Of a stretch of DNA of 64,000 nt, positions 26,108 to 34,829 are shown in pieces. The position numbers and the translations under genes were made by a program. Within the stretch, counting starts at the first letter, position 1. Every line of letters starts with the position of its first letter. The notes under the pieces were generated by a model. It did no database searches. It was not told the DNA's origin and saw only the letters and a list, made by a program, of their open reading frames with translations. The DNA is from Candidatus Tumulicola sp. (lineage in GTDB: Bacteria > Vulcanimicrobiota > Vulcanimicrobiia > Eremiobacterales > Eremiobacteraceae), in contig DATNNM010000003.1 in the NCBI GenBank assembly GCA_035601835.1, positions 1 through 64,000 on the forward strand, in the 5' to 3' direction.

Positions 26108-26494
26108 GTGAACCGTCCATTGCACTTGCCGCGACCCGCTACTCGGCTCAACGCGCTGATCTCGCCGCCCCATGCCAAAGAGCGGGTGAGTCACGATCTC
26201 GTCATCGCGAACCAGTGGCAGGGTCCCATCGCCAATCAGAATATGGTCGTGCACGCGGGCCATCTGCGTGCCGAACCGACGCGCGGCGTCCTGGTCCTGC
26301 AAAGTTTTCCCCGCGATAAGAATCGCCGATCGGGGCGCTACATATTCGCCCCCAAGCGGAGCGGCTCGCTTCGCATCGTCGGTTCCGCCGGATCCAGTAT
26401 CAACATCAAGTCCGCGTCCGGCCAACAGTATCGATTCTCGCTTCCGGATGCGACGTTGAGCGACGCGAGCGGTCTGGCTGCCACGGCTTCCTAG
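26108..26494 (+). CDS. Unknown protein, copy 1 of a tandem duplicated gene
   Basis: 128 residues from a GTG at 26108, giving VNRPLHLPRP; a longer frame from 26060 is open but is not shared with copy 2. It is about 80 percent identical to the next gene over about 122 residues. The body is strand-rich, with GVLVLQSFPRDK, GRYIFAPKRSGSLRIVG and NIKSASGQQYRFSLPD. Nucleotide differences from copy 2 fall mostly at third positions of this frame, which supports real coding on this strand. I do not recognise the family, and neither copy has a signal peptide. Confidence 0.65.
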   Translation: MNRPLHLPRPATRLNALISPPHAKERVSHDLVIANQWQGPIANQNMVVHAGHLRAEPTRGVLVLQSFPRDKNRRSGRYIFAPKRSGSLRIVGSAGSSINIKSASGQQYRFSLPDATLSDASGLAATAS

Positions 26495-26504
26495 GCGAAT
26501 CTTC

Positions 26505-26885
26505 GTGAACCGTCCGCTGCACCTGCCCCGCCCCGCCCCTCGGCACAACGCGCTGATCTCGCCGCCCCTCGTCAAAGAGCGGGTGAGCGACGACCTCGTC
26601 ATCGCGAATCGGTGGCAAGGCGTTCTGTCCAATCAAAGCGTCGTCGTGCATGCCGGCCATCTGCGTAACGATCCCACGCGCGGTGTCCTGGTCTTGCTCA
26701 GCTTTCCTCGCGATAAGGATCGACGCTCCGGGCGCTACATCTTCGCGCCCAGGCGGAGCGGTTCGCTTCGCATCGTCGGATCCAACGGATCGCATCTGAA
26801 CATCAAATCTGCGTCGGGTGAGACGTATCGGTTTTCGCTTCCGGATGCGATCTTGAGCGACGTAAGCGGCCTTACCGCCTGGTAA
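26505..26885 (+). CDS. Unknown protein, copy 2 of a tandem duplicated gene
   Basis: 126 residues from a GTG at 26505, 10 bp after copy 1; the repeat unit is 397 bp start to start. The N-terminus VNRPLHLPRP, the segment LVIANRWQG, and GRYIFAPRRSGSLRIVG match copy 1. The differences cluster in the LSNQSV and NGSHLN segments. Long antisense frames exist in both copies but change freely between them, so I take them as shadows. Confidence 0.65.
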   Translation: MNRPLHLPRPAPRHNALISPPLVKERVSDDLVIANRWQGVLSNQSVVVHAGHLRNDPTRGVLVLLSFPRDKDRRSGRYIFAPRRSGSLRIVGSNGSHLNIKSASGETYRFSLPDAILSDVSGLTAW

Positions 26886-26947
26886 GCAGGGCGCGCCGAC
26901 GCGTGCCCGAATAACCGCAGCCCTTCGCCGCGATTGGGCAGACCCAG

Positions 26948-27898
26948 ATGAAAGTGATTCCGCAATTCCCCGACGAGCAGTCGGATGACGGCCGTTTCGT
27001 CCGGCAGCCCGATACGTTTTGCGATCGGGTTTCGGCGCAGGGTCGCGCCGGAACGTGCCCCGCCGAGGCCGGCCGTTATCATCTGTACGTCTCGTTGGCG
27101 TGCCCGTGGGCGCACAGGACGATCATCGTCCGCAAGCTGAAGCGCCTCGAGGATGCGATCGGGATGACGGTCGTCGATCCGATCCGCGACGAACGCGGCT
27201 GGGCGTTCCGTGATGGTCCAGGCTACTCTCGCGACCCCCTCAATGGATTTCAGTTCTTGAGCCAGGCCTATGTCGCGACCGACCCCGGCTACCGTGGCCG
27301 CGTGACGGTTCCGGTCCTATGGGATACGAAGACCAAACGCATCGTCAGCAATAACGACGATGACATCATGCGCATGTTCGAGACCGAGTTCGACGCGTTC
27401 GGCGACGCGTCGCTGGACTTGTATCCGCGCGAGCACCGCACCGAGATCGACGCGCTCAACAAGTTGATCTATGAGACCGTCAACGACGGCGTGTACCGCG
27501 CGGGCTTCGCCACGAAGCAAAGCGTCTACGAGGCGGCGGCCCGCCGGGTCTTCGAAACGCTCGACCAGCTCGACGAGCGCCTCGCGCATCGACGCTACCT
27601 TTTCGGCCCCTCGCCGCTCGAGACCGACTGGCGCTTGTTCGTGACGCTCGTGCGTTTCGATCCGGTGTACTACGGCCATTTCAAGTGCAACCTGCGCCGC
27701 ATCGTCGACTTTCCGAATCTTTCAGGCTACCTGCGCGATCTCTATCAGGTCGACGGCGTCGCGCAAACCGTCAATTTCGACCATATCAAGCGCCACTACT
27801 ACTTCACGCACGACGACATCAATCCGACCCGCATCGTGCCGATCGGACCGCTGCAAGACCTGGACGCCCCGCACGGGCGAGAGCGCCTGAAGCCCTAG
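26948..27898 (+). CDS. Glutathionyl-hydroquinone reductase (GST xi class)
   Basis: 316 residues. The thioredoxin-fold half has the xi-class motif SLACPWAHRT with catalytic Cys52, then VVDPIRDERGW. The C-terminal helical half has TEIDALNKLIYETVNDGVYRAGFA and LTTDWR-like ETDWRLF, with VYYGHFKCN. These enzymes reduce glutathionyl-hydroquinones, which implies the cell makes or meets glutathione or a similar thiol. It converges with the beta-lactamase-like gene, sharing the bases CTAG at the two stops. Confidence 0.88.
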   Translation: MKVIPQFPDEQSDDGRFVRQPDTFCDRVSAQGRAGTCPAEAGRYHLYVSLACPWAHRTIIVRKLKRLEDAIGMTVVDPIRDERGWAFRDGPGYSRDPLNGFQFLSQAYVATDPGYRGRVTVPVLWDTKTKRIVSNNDDDIMRMFETEFDAFGDASLDLYPREHRTEIDALNKLIYETVNDGVYRAGFATKQSVYEAAARRVFETLDQLDERLAHRRYLFGPSPLETDWRLFVTLVRFDPVYYGHFKCNLRRIVDFPNLSGYLRDLYQVDGVAQTVNFDHIKRHYYFTHDDINPTRIVPIGPLQDLDAPHGRERLKP

Positions 27899-28887
27899 AT
27901 CGACGGTGTTGGGCTGGGCTGGGCCGTTTCGCTCGGCTCGGGCGAAGACTCGAGCAGCGGCGACGGCGACGGGCCGGCTTGAGCGTTATGGGCGGCAACA
28001 GACACGGCGCGAAACGTTTCGAACGTCGCCCTCGATGCACGGCGGATGAGCCGCGCGCCGTCGTCGAGGTCGCGCAGATGCGTGGTCAGCACGCAGATGA
28101 CGTAGGGCGCCCCAGCCAGGTTGACGATGCCGACGTCGTTGAGCGTGTCGTGCAGCGTTCCGGTCTTGTGCGCGATCTCGACGCCATGCGGCAACGCCTT
28201 CGGTAAGAACTTATTGTGCCGCTGGCCGTTCAAGATCGCGAGCATGACGTCGGACGCCTGTTCGTTGATCAGCCGGTGCGCGGAGATCATGAAAAAGAGC
28301 TGCTTCATGTCGTTGGCGCTCGTGCGCAAAGACCGTATGTCGCCGGCGCTGCGGATGTAGTCGCCGAGGTAGGTCTGCGTGAGTCCGAGACCGGCCATCG
28401 TCTGGTTGATGTGGTAGCGCCCGACCAACCGGATCAGCATGTTCGTGGCCGTATTGTCGCTGTTCTCGATCATGATGCGGACGAGGTTGCTGACCGAAAA
28501 GCGCGCACCGGCCCGAACGTAGCAAAGGTGGCCGTATCCGCAATCGCGGTCGCCGGGCAAGAGCGTCACTTCGCGATCGAGCGTGAACCGGCGCAGCGTC
28601 ACCTGACGCATCACTTCGACCATCACGGGAACCTTGATGACGCTTGCGGCGGGAAGATTCCAATCGCCGTTGATGTCGATCTCGGCGCCGCCATGCAGGT
28701 CGAGCACCGAAATCGCGACCAGGCCCGGTGTTTGGTTCGCAAAGCGTTTGAGCTGCGGCTCCAATGCGCGCAGGTACGGCCCGGCGTCGATGGCCTGAAG
28801 CGAGGCGTCGGGCAGCGAGAGACCGCGAGACGGCAATAGCGCAAGCACGCTGCACGCGCAGATGAGCGCGCACGCAAGCGCGTTTAC
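27895..28887 (-). CDS. Class A beta-lactamase-like serine hydrolase, exported
   Basis: About 330 residues. The penicillin-recognising motifs are complete: ASVIK (SxxK nucleophile), ENSDNT (SDN) and HKTGTL (KTG). A hydrophobic signal (NALACALICACSVLALL) precedes them and a Ser/Pro-rich tail ends the chain. The start is odd: no ATG/GTG/TTG precedes the signal. A GTA at 28887 sits in a GTAA overlap with the upstream permease stop; the nearest standard codon is a GTG at 28848, inside the hydrophobic stretch. A class A-type hydrolase is clear; whether it destroys beta-lactams cannot be told, and no omega-loop Glu was confirmed. Confidence 0.75.
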   Translation of the reverse strand, partial: VNALACALICACSVLALLPSRGLSLPDASLQAIDAGPYLRALEPQLKRFANQTPGLVAISVLDLHGGAEIDINGDWNLPAASVIKVPVMVEVMRQVTLRRFTLDREVTLLPGDRDCGYGHLCYVRAGARFSVSNLVRIMIENSDNTATNMLIRLVGRYHINQTMAGLGLTQTYLGDYIRSAGDIRSLRTSANDMKQLFFMISAHRLINEQASDVMLAILNGQRHNKFLPKALPHGVEIAHKTGTLHDTLNDVGIVNLAGAPYVICVLTTHLRDLDDGARLIRRASRATFETFRAVSVAAHNAQAGPSPSPLLESSPEPSETAQPSPTPSI

Positions 28888-29807
28888 TGCTCGTAGGGAA
28901 TGCCGTCGGCGGCGGGCGCGCGTGATTTGCCGATGAAGCCGCCGATCGCCACGATGGTGAGCAGGTACGGGAGCATCTCCAAAAGCTGCGCCGGCACGTC
29001 TGCCCGCTGGAGCGCGATCTGCAAACTGCTGAAAAATCCGAAGAATATGCATGCGCCGACGGTTCCGAGCGGGCTCCATTTCCCGAAGATGACGGCCGCG
29101 AGCGCAATAAAGCCGCGCCCCGCAACCATGCCGTCCGAGTAGAGATCGACTTCTCCGATGGAGAGGTAGGCGCCCCCCAAGGCGGCGAGGGCTCCTCCGG
29201 CGATGGCCGCCCAATACCGGTACGCGAACACGTTGATGCCGGCCGTCGCGGCGGCGCGCGGCTCCTCGCCGACTGCGCGCAAGTGCACGCCGGCACGCGT
29301 CCGATACAGAAAGACCTGCATCGCGATGACGAGCACGACCGCCAGCCAGAACAGCGCGTAACGCAGCGGATGTGTGACGAGCGACACGAGATTGTTGCCG
29401 CCGCTCGAGTCACCTCCGAGCGACGCGAAGCTCGTGACCTCCGGCGACGCGCCGGGTTGCCCGAACACGGCCGAGAGCAGATACGCGGCGCCGCCGATGG
29501 CGAGGATGTTGATCGCCATGCCGACGATGATCTGATCGGCGCGCAGGCGCAGCGCGAACCAGGCCAGCAGCCAGGCGAGCAGCGCGCCCGCCATGACCGC
29601 CGCCAGCAGCGCGAGCGGCAGGCTGTGCGTGTAGTATGACGCGAGCACCGCTGCGAACGCGCCGGCGACCATCATGCCCTCGAGCGCGATGTTCACGATG
29701 CCCGCATTTTCGGAGATCACGCCGCCGAGGCCGGCGTAGATCAACGGGGTGGCCTTGATCAACGCGATCGCCACGACTGCGGCGATGATGGTCAACGCCA
29801 CCGTCAC
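28884..29807 (-). CDS. Nucleoside ABC transporter permease 2 (BMP system)
   Basis: 307 residues from the GTG in the GTGA overlap with the first permease; earlier in-frame codons are shadows. It has nine or ten membrane segments with the family segments LIYAGLGGVISENAGIVNIALEGMM, ADQIIVGMAINILA and GRGFIALAAVIFGKW. This is the NupQ/BmpC-type half of a BMP-family purine-nucleoside importer. It is followed by the beta-lactamase-like gene, which overlaps its TAA stop. Confidence 0.87.
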   Translation of the reverse strand: MTVALTIIAAVVAIALIKATPLIYAGLGGVISENAGIVNIALEGMMVAGAFAAVLASYYTHSLPLALLAAVMAGALLAWLLAWFALRLRADQIIVGMAINILAIGGAAYLLSAVFGQPGASPEVTSFASLGGDSSGGNNLVSLVTHPLRYALFWLAVVLVIAMQVFLYRTRAGVHLRAVGEEPRAAATAGINVFAYRYWAAIAGGALAALGGAYLSIGEVDLYSDGMVAGRGFIALAAVIFGKWSPLGTVGACIFFGFFSSLQIALQRADVPAQLLEMLPYLLTIVAIGGFIGKSRAPAADGIPYEQ

Positions 29808-30874
29808 GGCGCCGTCGCCTCGCCGGCCGCTTCGGCTCCAGGCGCGAGCGCTGCGGCAGTGCCGCGCAAACGCACCCGCTCGCCCAGCCAATTGGCGGCC
29901 ACGAACAAGATGACGAGACCCTCGACCACGGAAACCAGGTCTTTGGGCACGCCTGCGAGCGCTTGCATCGAGAGCGCGCCGTTCTGCAGCAAACCGAAGA
30001 AGAGCCCTGAGACGATGACCCCGATCGGATTCGAGTTGGCGAGCAGCGCGACCGCGATGGATGTGAAGCCATAGCCCGGCGAGAGCTGTGCGTTGAAGCG
30101 ATGCACCAATCCCAGCACCTCGGTCGCCCCCGCCAGCCCGGCGAGCGCGCCTGAAAGCGCCATCGCCTTGACGATCGTCCCCGCCACGTTGATGCCCGCG
30201 TAGCGCGCCGCCCGTTCCGAACGGCCAACCGCGCGCAATTCGTAGCCCGCGACCGTGCGCCGCAGCCACCAAGCCAGCAGCAACGCCGTGACGATCGCGA
30301 GCGGGAGCGCCGCGGTGAGGCGCGTGTCCGCGATCAGCGGAGCAAGTTGCGCGGTGTGCGCGATTTCAGCGGTTTCCGGCGCGGCCTGTACGCCGCGCAG
30401 CGGACCCGCGACCAAGTAGTTCGCGCCGAGAAATGCGACGTAGTTGAGCATGATGGTGGTGATGACTTCGCTCGCGCCAAAGCGCGCGCGCAGAATTCCG
30501 GCGATGCTCGACCACGCCGCGCCGCCGGCCATGCCCGCCATCAGGCACAGCGGCACTTCGATCGGCTTGGGAAGATGCAACGCTGCTCCGGCAACGGCCG
30601 CGCATAGCGCGCCGACGACGAGCTGACCCTCGGCGCCGATGTTGAAAAGGCCGGCCCGGAATGCGATCGCGACACCGAGACCGGCGAAGAGAAGCGGCGT
30701 GGCTTGCACGAGCGTCTCTGCGACGCCCTGCGCTGAACCCAGACCGCCCTGCAGTAATGCGCCGTACGCGGCCAACGGGTTCGACCGGAACACGAGCATG
30801 ATCGCCGCGCCGGCGATGAGCGCCAGCAGCGTCGCGATCGCCGGGCCGAGGATGCGGCGCAGCCATTCACGCAC
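29804..30874 (-). CDS. Nucleoside ABC transporter permease 1 (BMP system)
   Basis: 356 residues. Hydrophobic segments include LFAGLGVAIAFRAGLFNIGAEGQ, typical of the NupP/BmpB-type permease, then SEVITTIMLNYVAFLGANYL, INVAGTIVKAMALSGALAGLAG and YGFTSIAVALLANSNPIG. A Cys-poor, Ala-rich tail ends it. It overlaps the ATPase gene by 8 bp and the second permease by 4 bp. Confidence 0.87.
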   Translation of the reverse strand: MREWLRRILGPAIATLLALIAGAAIMLVFRSNPLAAYGALLQGGLGSAQGVAETLVQATPLLFAGLGVAIAFRAGLFNIGAEGQLVVGALCAAVAGAALHLPKPIEVPLCLMAGMAGGAAWSSIAGILRARFGASEVITTIMLNYVAFLGANYLVAGPLRGVQAAPETAEIAHTAQLAPLIADTRLTAALPLAIVTALLLAWWLRRTVAGYELRAVGRSERAARYAGINVAGTIVKAMALSGALAGLAGATEVLGLVHRFNAQLSPGYGFTSIAVALLANSNPIGVIVSGLFFGLLQNGALSMQALAGVPKDLVSVVEGLVILFVAANWLGERVRLRGTAAALAPGAEAAGEATAP

Positions 30875-32402
30875 CGGCGGCGACGCCTCCCATCAGCCGC
30901 CCAAGCGTGGCATCGTCTGCGCGTTCGGGCGCGATCTCGCCGACGACCGTGCCTTGGCTCATCACGATGATGCGGTCCGAGAGCGCGCGTACCTCGTCGA
31001 GGTCGTACGATACCAGCACGATGCTCGCGCCGGCGTCGCGCACCGCGCGCAGCCGCTGATAGATCGCCAAGGCCGCGCCGACGTCCACACCCCGTGTCGG
31101 AGCGAAGACGAGCACCACTTTCGCGTCTGCGCTCAGTTCGCGACCGACGATCAGTTTTTGCTGGGTGCCGCCGGAGTAGGCGCGCGCCTCAGCCGATGCG
31201 TGAAACGACGCGAGGCGATACTCGCGCGCGATGGCGTTCGCGCGCTCCGCTCCCCCGCGTGCGTCAAGCAAGAAGCCGCGCGCGGTGCGCCGCTGATCAC
31301 CGAGCAGCACGTTTTCGACGGTGTCGAAGTCAAGGACCAGGCCTTCACGCTGCCGGTCGGCGGGGATGTAGCGGAATCCGGCCGCTCGATGCTGCGCGGG
31401 CGTTGCATGGGTCAAGTCGCGTCCGCTCAACTCGACTGCGCCTGAGGTGACGGGTCGCAACCCGTAAAGAGCCTCGATGAGCTCCAGCTGTCCGTTGCCC
31501 TCAACCCCGGCGATGCCGACGATCTCTCCCGCTCGCGCGTCGAGCGAGAGACCGCGCACCGCTTCGGCGCCATCGTCGCGACGAGCATGCAGCTCGCGCA
31601 CGCGCAGCATCGCCGGGCCTGGCTGCGTCGTGCGCGGCTCGCGCGCATCGAGGTCGACCGGTTGCCCCACCATCATCGTCGCAAGCCTCGTCTCGTCCGC
31701 GTGCGCCCGGTCCATCGTGCCGACCACCTTGCCGCGGCGCATCACGGTGATGCGATCGGCCAGCGCGAGCACTTCTTTGAGTTTGTGCGCGATGAAGATC
31801 ACCGCGCGCCCTTCGTCGCGCAGCCGGCGTACCACGTCGAACAGCGCTCCGGCTTCGACCGGTGACAGCGCTGCCGTGGGTTCGTCCAAGATGACGATCG
31901 CAGCGTCGCGCTCGAGCACCTTGAGCAACTCGACCTGCTGGCGAGCGCCGACGCCGAGCGCTTCCACCCGCGCTTTGGGGTCGACGCCGAAGCGATAGCG
32001 CCCGGCGATCTCAAGCACGGCGCGCTCACCCTCAGCCGCGCGCACGAAGCCCAACGCGGCGGGCTCGCGTCCAAGCAAGACGTTCTCCGCCACGCTGAAG
32101 CGCTCGACCAGGAGGAAATGTTGAAACACCATTCCGATGCCGGCGCGCATCGCGTCAGCACAGCCGCCGAACGTCTGCGTCTGGCCGCGCACCTCGATGC
32201 TTCCTGCGTCCGGAGCCAAAAGACCGTACAGCACGTTCATGAGCGTGCTCTTGCCCGCGCCGTTCTCGCCGATCAGCGCGTGCACCTCACCAAAGCGAAC
32301 ATCGAAGTCCACGCCTTCGTTGGCGGCGACGGGTCCGAAATGCTTGACGATGCCGCGCGCCGCGAGGGCTGGCGACCCTTCGGGAGCAGCGGGCGGATTC
32401 AC
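30867..32402 (-). CDS. Nucleoside ABC transporter ATP-binding protein, duplicated (BMP system)
   Basis: 511 residues with two ABC domains in one chain. Domain 1 has Walker A GENGAGKST and VILDEPTAALSP; domain 2 starts near residue 260 and has GVEGNGQLELIEALYG, a degenerate Walker A, and SGGTQQKLIVGREL. This RbsA/NupO-type layout, with a weak second site, is normal for BMP-family and sugar importers. It energises the two permeases encoded just downstream. Confidence 0.9.
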   Translation of the reverse strand: MNPPAAPEGSPALAARGIVKHFGPVAANEGVDFDVRFGEVHALIGENGAGKSTLMNVLYGLLAPDAGSIEVRGQTQTFGGCADAMRAGIGMVFQHFLLVERFSVAENVLLGREPAALGFVRAAEGERAVLEIAGRYRFGVDPKARVEALGVGARQQVELLKVLERDAAIVILDEPTAALSPVEAGALFDVVRRLRDEGRAVIFIAHKLKEVLALADRITVMRRGKVVGTMDRAHADETRLATMMVGQPVDLDAREPRTTQPGPAMLRVRELHARRDDGAEAVRGLSLDARAGEIVGIAGVEGNGQLELIEALYGLRPVTSGAVELSGRDLTHATPAQHRAAGFRYIPADRQREGLVLDFDTVENVLLGDQRRTARGFLLDARGGAERANAIAREYRLASFHASAEARAYSGGTQQKLIVGRELSADAKVVLVFAPTRGVDVGAALAIYQRLRAVRDAGASIVLVSYDLDEVRALSDRIIVMSQGTVVGEIAPERADDATLGRLMGGVAAGA

Positions 32403-33439
32403 GGCGTGGTGGGCGGATGGAAGGCTTTGAGCTGATCCGGCGTCGACGGTACCACGAGTTTGCCCGCGACGATCATCTTCTTGAATTTGTCCACTGCGGC
32501 CAACGCGGCGGCGGGCACAAGGGCCCTCGTGTATTTCATCGGCGTGAGATCGACGCCGCCTTCCTTGAGGCCGAGCACGATGAGGCCGGCCGGGACCTTC
32601 CCTCGACTCACGGACTGAGCGAGCTTGAACACCGCGGTGTCCACGCGCTTGAGCGCGGACGTCAGGATCTTGCCCGGCGCGAGCGCATCTTGATCGGAGT
32701 CCACGCCGATGACGTACGTGCCCGGCGGGCGCGTCTTGACCTCATCGATAGCGCCGATGCCGCACTTGCCGGCCGCGGCGTACACCACATCGGCCCCTTG
32801 GTCGAACAACACCGTCGCGTACTCTTTGCCGGCCGCGACGTCGTCGAACGAGCCCGTATACTTCACGAGGACCTTGACGTTAGGGTTAGCGCTTTGCACG
32901 CCGGCTGAATAGCCCGCTGCAAATTTCTCGATCAGCGGCGAATCGATCCCGCCCAGGAACGCGACCGTGCCTTTTTTGGAGACGAGCGCCGCGAGCACGC
33001 CGGCCAGAAACGAACTCTCCTCCTCTTTGAAGGTGATCGAGGTGACGTTCGGCCGGTCCACGACCGAGTCGATGATCGCGAAATGCGTCTTGGGGAAACG
33101 CGGCGCCACCGAATTGAGCGAATCGTGCATGAGGAAGCCGACGGCGAAGATCAGCTGGTTCCCTTGCTGGGCCAGCGTTGAAAGGTTGGGCTCGTAATCC
33201 GCCGCCGAGCGCGACTGCAGCACGGTGACGTGCGCGTTGAACGTGGTCTGCGCTTCGACCAGCCCTCGGTGTGCGGAATCGTTGAACGACTTGTCCCCGA
33301 GGCCGCCGACGTCGGTCACCATCGCGATCTTTGGGCCGGGCGTGCCCCCGGAGTTCGGCCCGCCGTATTCGGCGGGCTTGGAGCACCCCAGCGCGGCAAG
33401 AACGCACAATGCTAGCCCGATCGCGGCATGACGTCGCAT
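32399..33439 (-). CDS. BMP-family substrate-binding lipoprotein
   Basis: 346 residues. The signal ends LAALGCSKP, a lipobox at about residue 19. The mature part has KIAMVTDVGGLGDKSFNDSAHRG, the hallmark of BMP/PnrA proteins, then FAVGFLMHDSLNSVAPRFP and VIGVDSDQD. Family members bind purine nucleosides. A strong GGGGGAAG ribosome site precedes the ATG. It is the first gene of a four-gene overlapping importer operon and is divergent from arginase. Confidence 0.9.
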   Translation of the reverse strand: MRRHAAIGLALCVLAALGCSKPAEYGGPNSGGTPGPKIAMVTDVGGLGDKSFNDSAHRGLVEAQTTFNAHVTVLQSRSAADYEPNLSTLAQQGNQLIFAVGFLMHDSLNSVAPRFPKTHFAIIDSVVDRPNVTSITFKEEESSFLAGVLAALVSKKGTVAFLGGIDSPLIEKFAAGYSAGVQSANPNVKVLVKYTGSFDDVAAGKEYATVLFDQGADVVYAAAGKCGIGAIDEVKTRPPGTYVIGVDSDQDALAPGKILTSALKRVDTAVFKLAQSVSRGKVPAGLIVLGLKEGGVDLTPMKYTRALVPAAALAAVDKFKKMIVAGKLVVPSTPDQLKAFHPPTTP

Positions 33440-33534
33440 ATCTTCCCCCTTGCGTGTAGCCCCGAATTAAGCGCCCCGCGCGCCCCCGCCTGCATGAATC
33501 GCCTGGTGCATCGCGAACGAGACGGCCGGTCCAA

Positions 33535-34443
33535 ATGATACACGTCACCAGCATCGATCTCATCGGCGTTCCGATCGACTATGGCGCCGGGCGCCACGGC
33601 GTGCGTCTCGGACCCGATGCCGTGCGCGAAGCGAACCTCCAAAAGAACCTCGAAGCCCTCAAACTGCACGTGCGCGACCAAGGCAACGTCGCGGTGCCGC
33701 AATCCGAAGGCGACGAACCCAGCGGACGGGGCCACGCGAACCATCTCGCATCGGTTCGCGCCGCATGCAGCGCGACTGCCGATGCCGTCGAACGCTCGCT
33801 GCGCGATGGCGCGTTCCCAGTCGTCCTCGGCGGCGATCATTCGATGGCGATCGGCGTGCTCGCCGGGATCGCCCGCGTCAAGGGGCCGAGCGGCGTGATC
33901 TGGATCGACGCGCACGCCGACGTCAACACGCCGGCCACAAGTCCGACCGGCAACATCCACGGCATGTCGATGGCGGTCGCGCTCGGATACGCGGCCGATC
34001 TCTTCCCCCCGTCGGTTTTTCCGACGCCCTCGGTCGATGCCGGCAGATGCGCCTTCGTGGGTCTGCGCGATCTCGACGCAGGCGAGCGCGCGTTCCTGCG
34101 CGAGCACGGCGTGCTGTGCTTCACGATGACCGACATCGACCGGCTAGGCATGGCGAAGGTCATGGATCAGGCGATCGAACGCGCTGCGCGCGGACCTTCG
34201 GGCGCGCATGTCAGTGTCGACATCGACTCGCTCGACCCCGCCCTCGCACCGGGAACGGGCACGCCGGTTCAAGGCGGTCTCACCTACCGCGAGGCGCACC
34301 TCGCCATGGAGTTGATCGCCGAGAGCGGCGTCGCGAACTCGCTGGAACTCGCCGAGGTCAATCCGATCCTCGACGAACACAATCAGACGGCGCGGGTCGC
34401 CATGGAGCTTATCTGCTCGGCGCTCGGCAAGAGCATACTGTAG
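33535..34443 (+). CDS. rocF: Arginase/ureohydrolase
   Basis: 302 residues. The manganese-binding motifs of arginases are complete: GGDHS near residue 100, DAHAD near 125 and SVDIDSLDP near 230. The VPIDYGAGRHGVRLGPDAVR opening and the ELAEVNPILDEHNQTA ending also fit. It splits arginine into ornithine and urea. Agmatinase and formimidoglutamase share the fold, but the overall sequence looks like true arginase. No urease genes are in the window. Confidence 0.88.
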   Translation: MIHVTSIDLIGVPIDYGAGRHGVRLGPDAVREANLQKNLEALKLHVRDQGNVAVPQSEGDEPSGRGHANHLASVRAACSATADAVERSLRDGAFPVVLGGDHSMAIGVLAGIARVKGPSGVIWIDAHADVNTPATSPTGNIHGMSMAVALGYAADLFPPSVFPTPSVDAGRCAFVGLRDLDAGERAFLREHGVLCFTMTDIDRLGMAKVMDQAIERAARGPSGAHVSVDIDSLDPALAPGTGTPVQGGLTYREAHLAMELIAESGVANSLELAEVNPILDEHNQTARVAMELICSALGKSIL

Positions 34444-34481
34444 CCTGGTAACTCAGGTTCCGCTAAACATCCTAAGGTAGA

Positions 34482-34829
34482 ATGAAGGTTATGACAGACC
34501 AATCGAACGCCTCGTACGGGCGGCTCCACGTATGGGGTCTTACCGTCGCCAGCGGCGCCGCGGCTTTGCTCATGGGGCTGCTCGCGCTCCCGCTACATCT
34601 GTTGAAGCACGTGCACGAGATGCGCGAACCGATGATGCGCGGGCCCATGGGCACACCCCCTGGGATGGGCTACCCGCCACAAGGTGTGATGGAGCCCCAC
34701 ACGTGGCATGCCGGCGGCGGGATCGGGTTGCTCGTGGTCGGACTCATCCTGCTTGCGGTGTGGGGAGGCATAGCGGGCGCCGTGGTGGCCGCGGTCTACA
34801 ACGCGCTGTTGCCGAAGAGCAAAGCCTAA
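34482..34829 (+). CDS. Small membrane protein of unknown function
   Basis: 115 residues (112 if the second ATG at 34491 is used). Two hydrophobic helices (LTVASGAAALLMGLLALPL and IGLLVVGLILLAVWGGIAG) flank a Met/Pro/His-rich loop of about 45 residues with MREPMMRGPMG and PPGMGYPPQG. The Met- and His-rich loop could hold a metal, but that is a guess. It shares the bases CTAA at its stop with the convergent hydrolase gene. Confidence 0.65.
   Translation: MKVMTDQSNASYGRLHVWGLTVASGAAALLMGLLALPLHLLKHVHEMREPMMRGPMGTPPGMGYPPQGVMEPHTWHAGGGIGLLVVGLILLAVWGGIAGAVVAAVYNALLPKSKA

Noticed and set aside
26099-26632. Minus-strand open frame across both copies of the tandem gene
   Set aside because: Differences between the copies fall at third positions of the plus frame, so selection acts on the plus strand.
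34440-34460. Possible REP after the arginase gene (GTAGCCTGGTAACTCAGG)
   Set aside because: The head is right and the TAG is the arginase stop, but the stem is only 4 bp and matches neither stem type.
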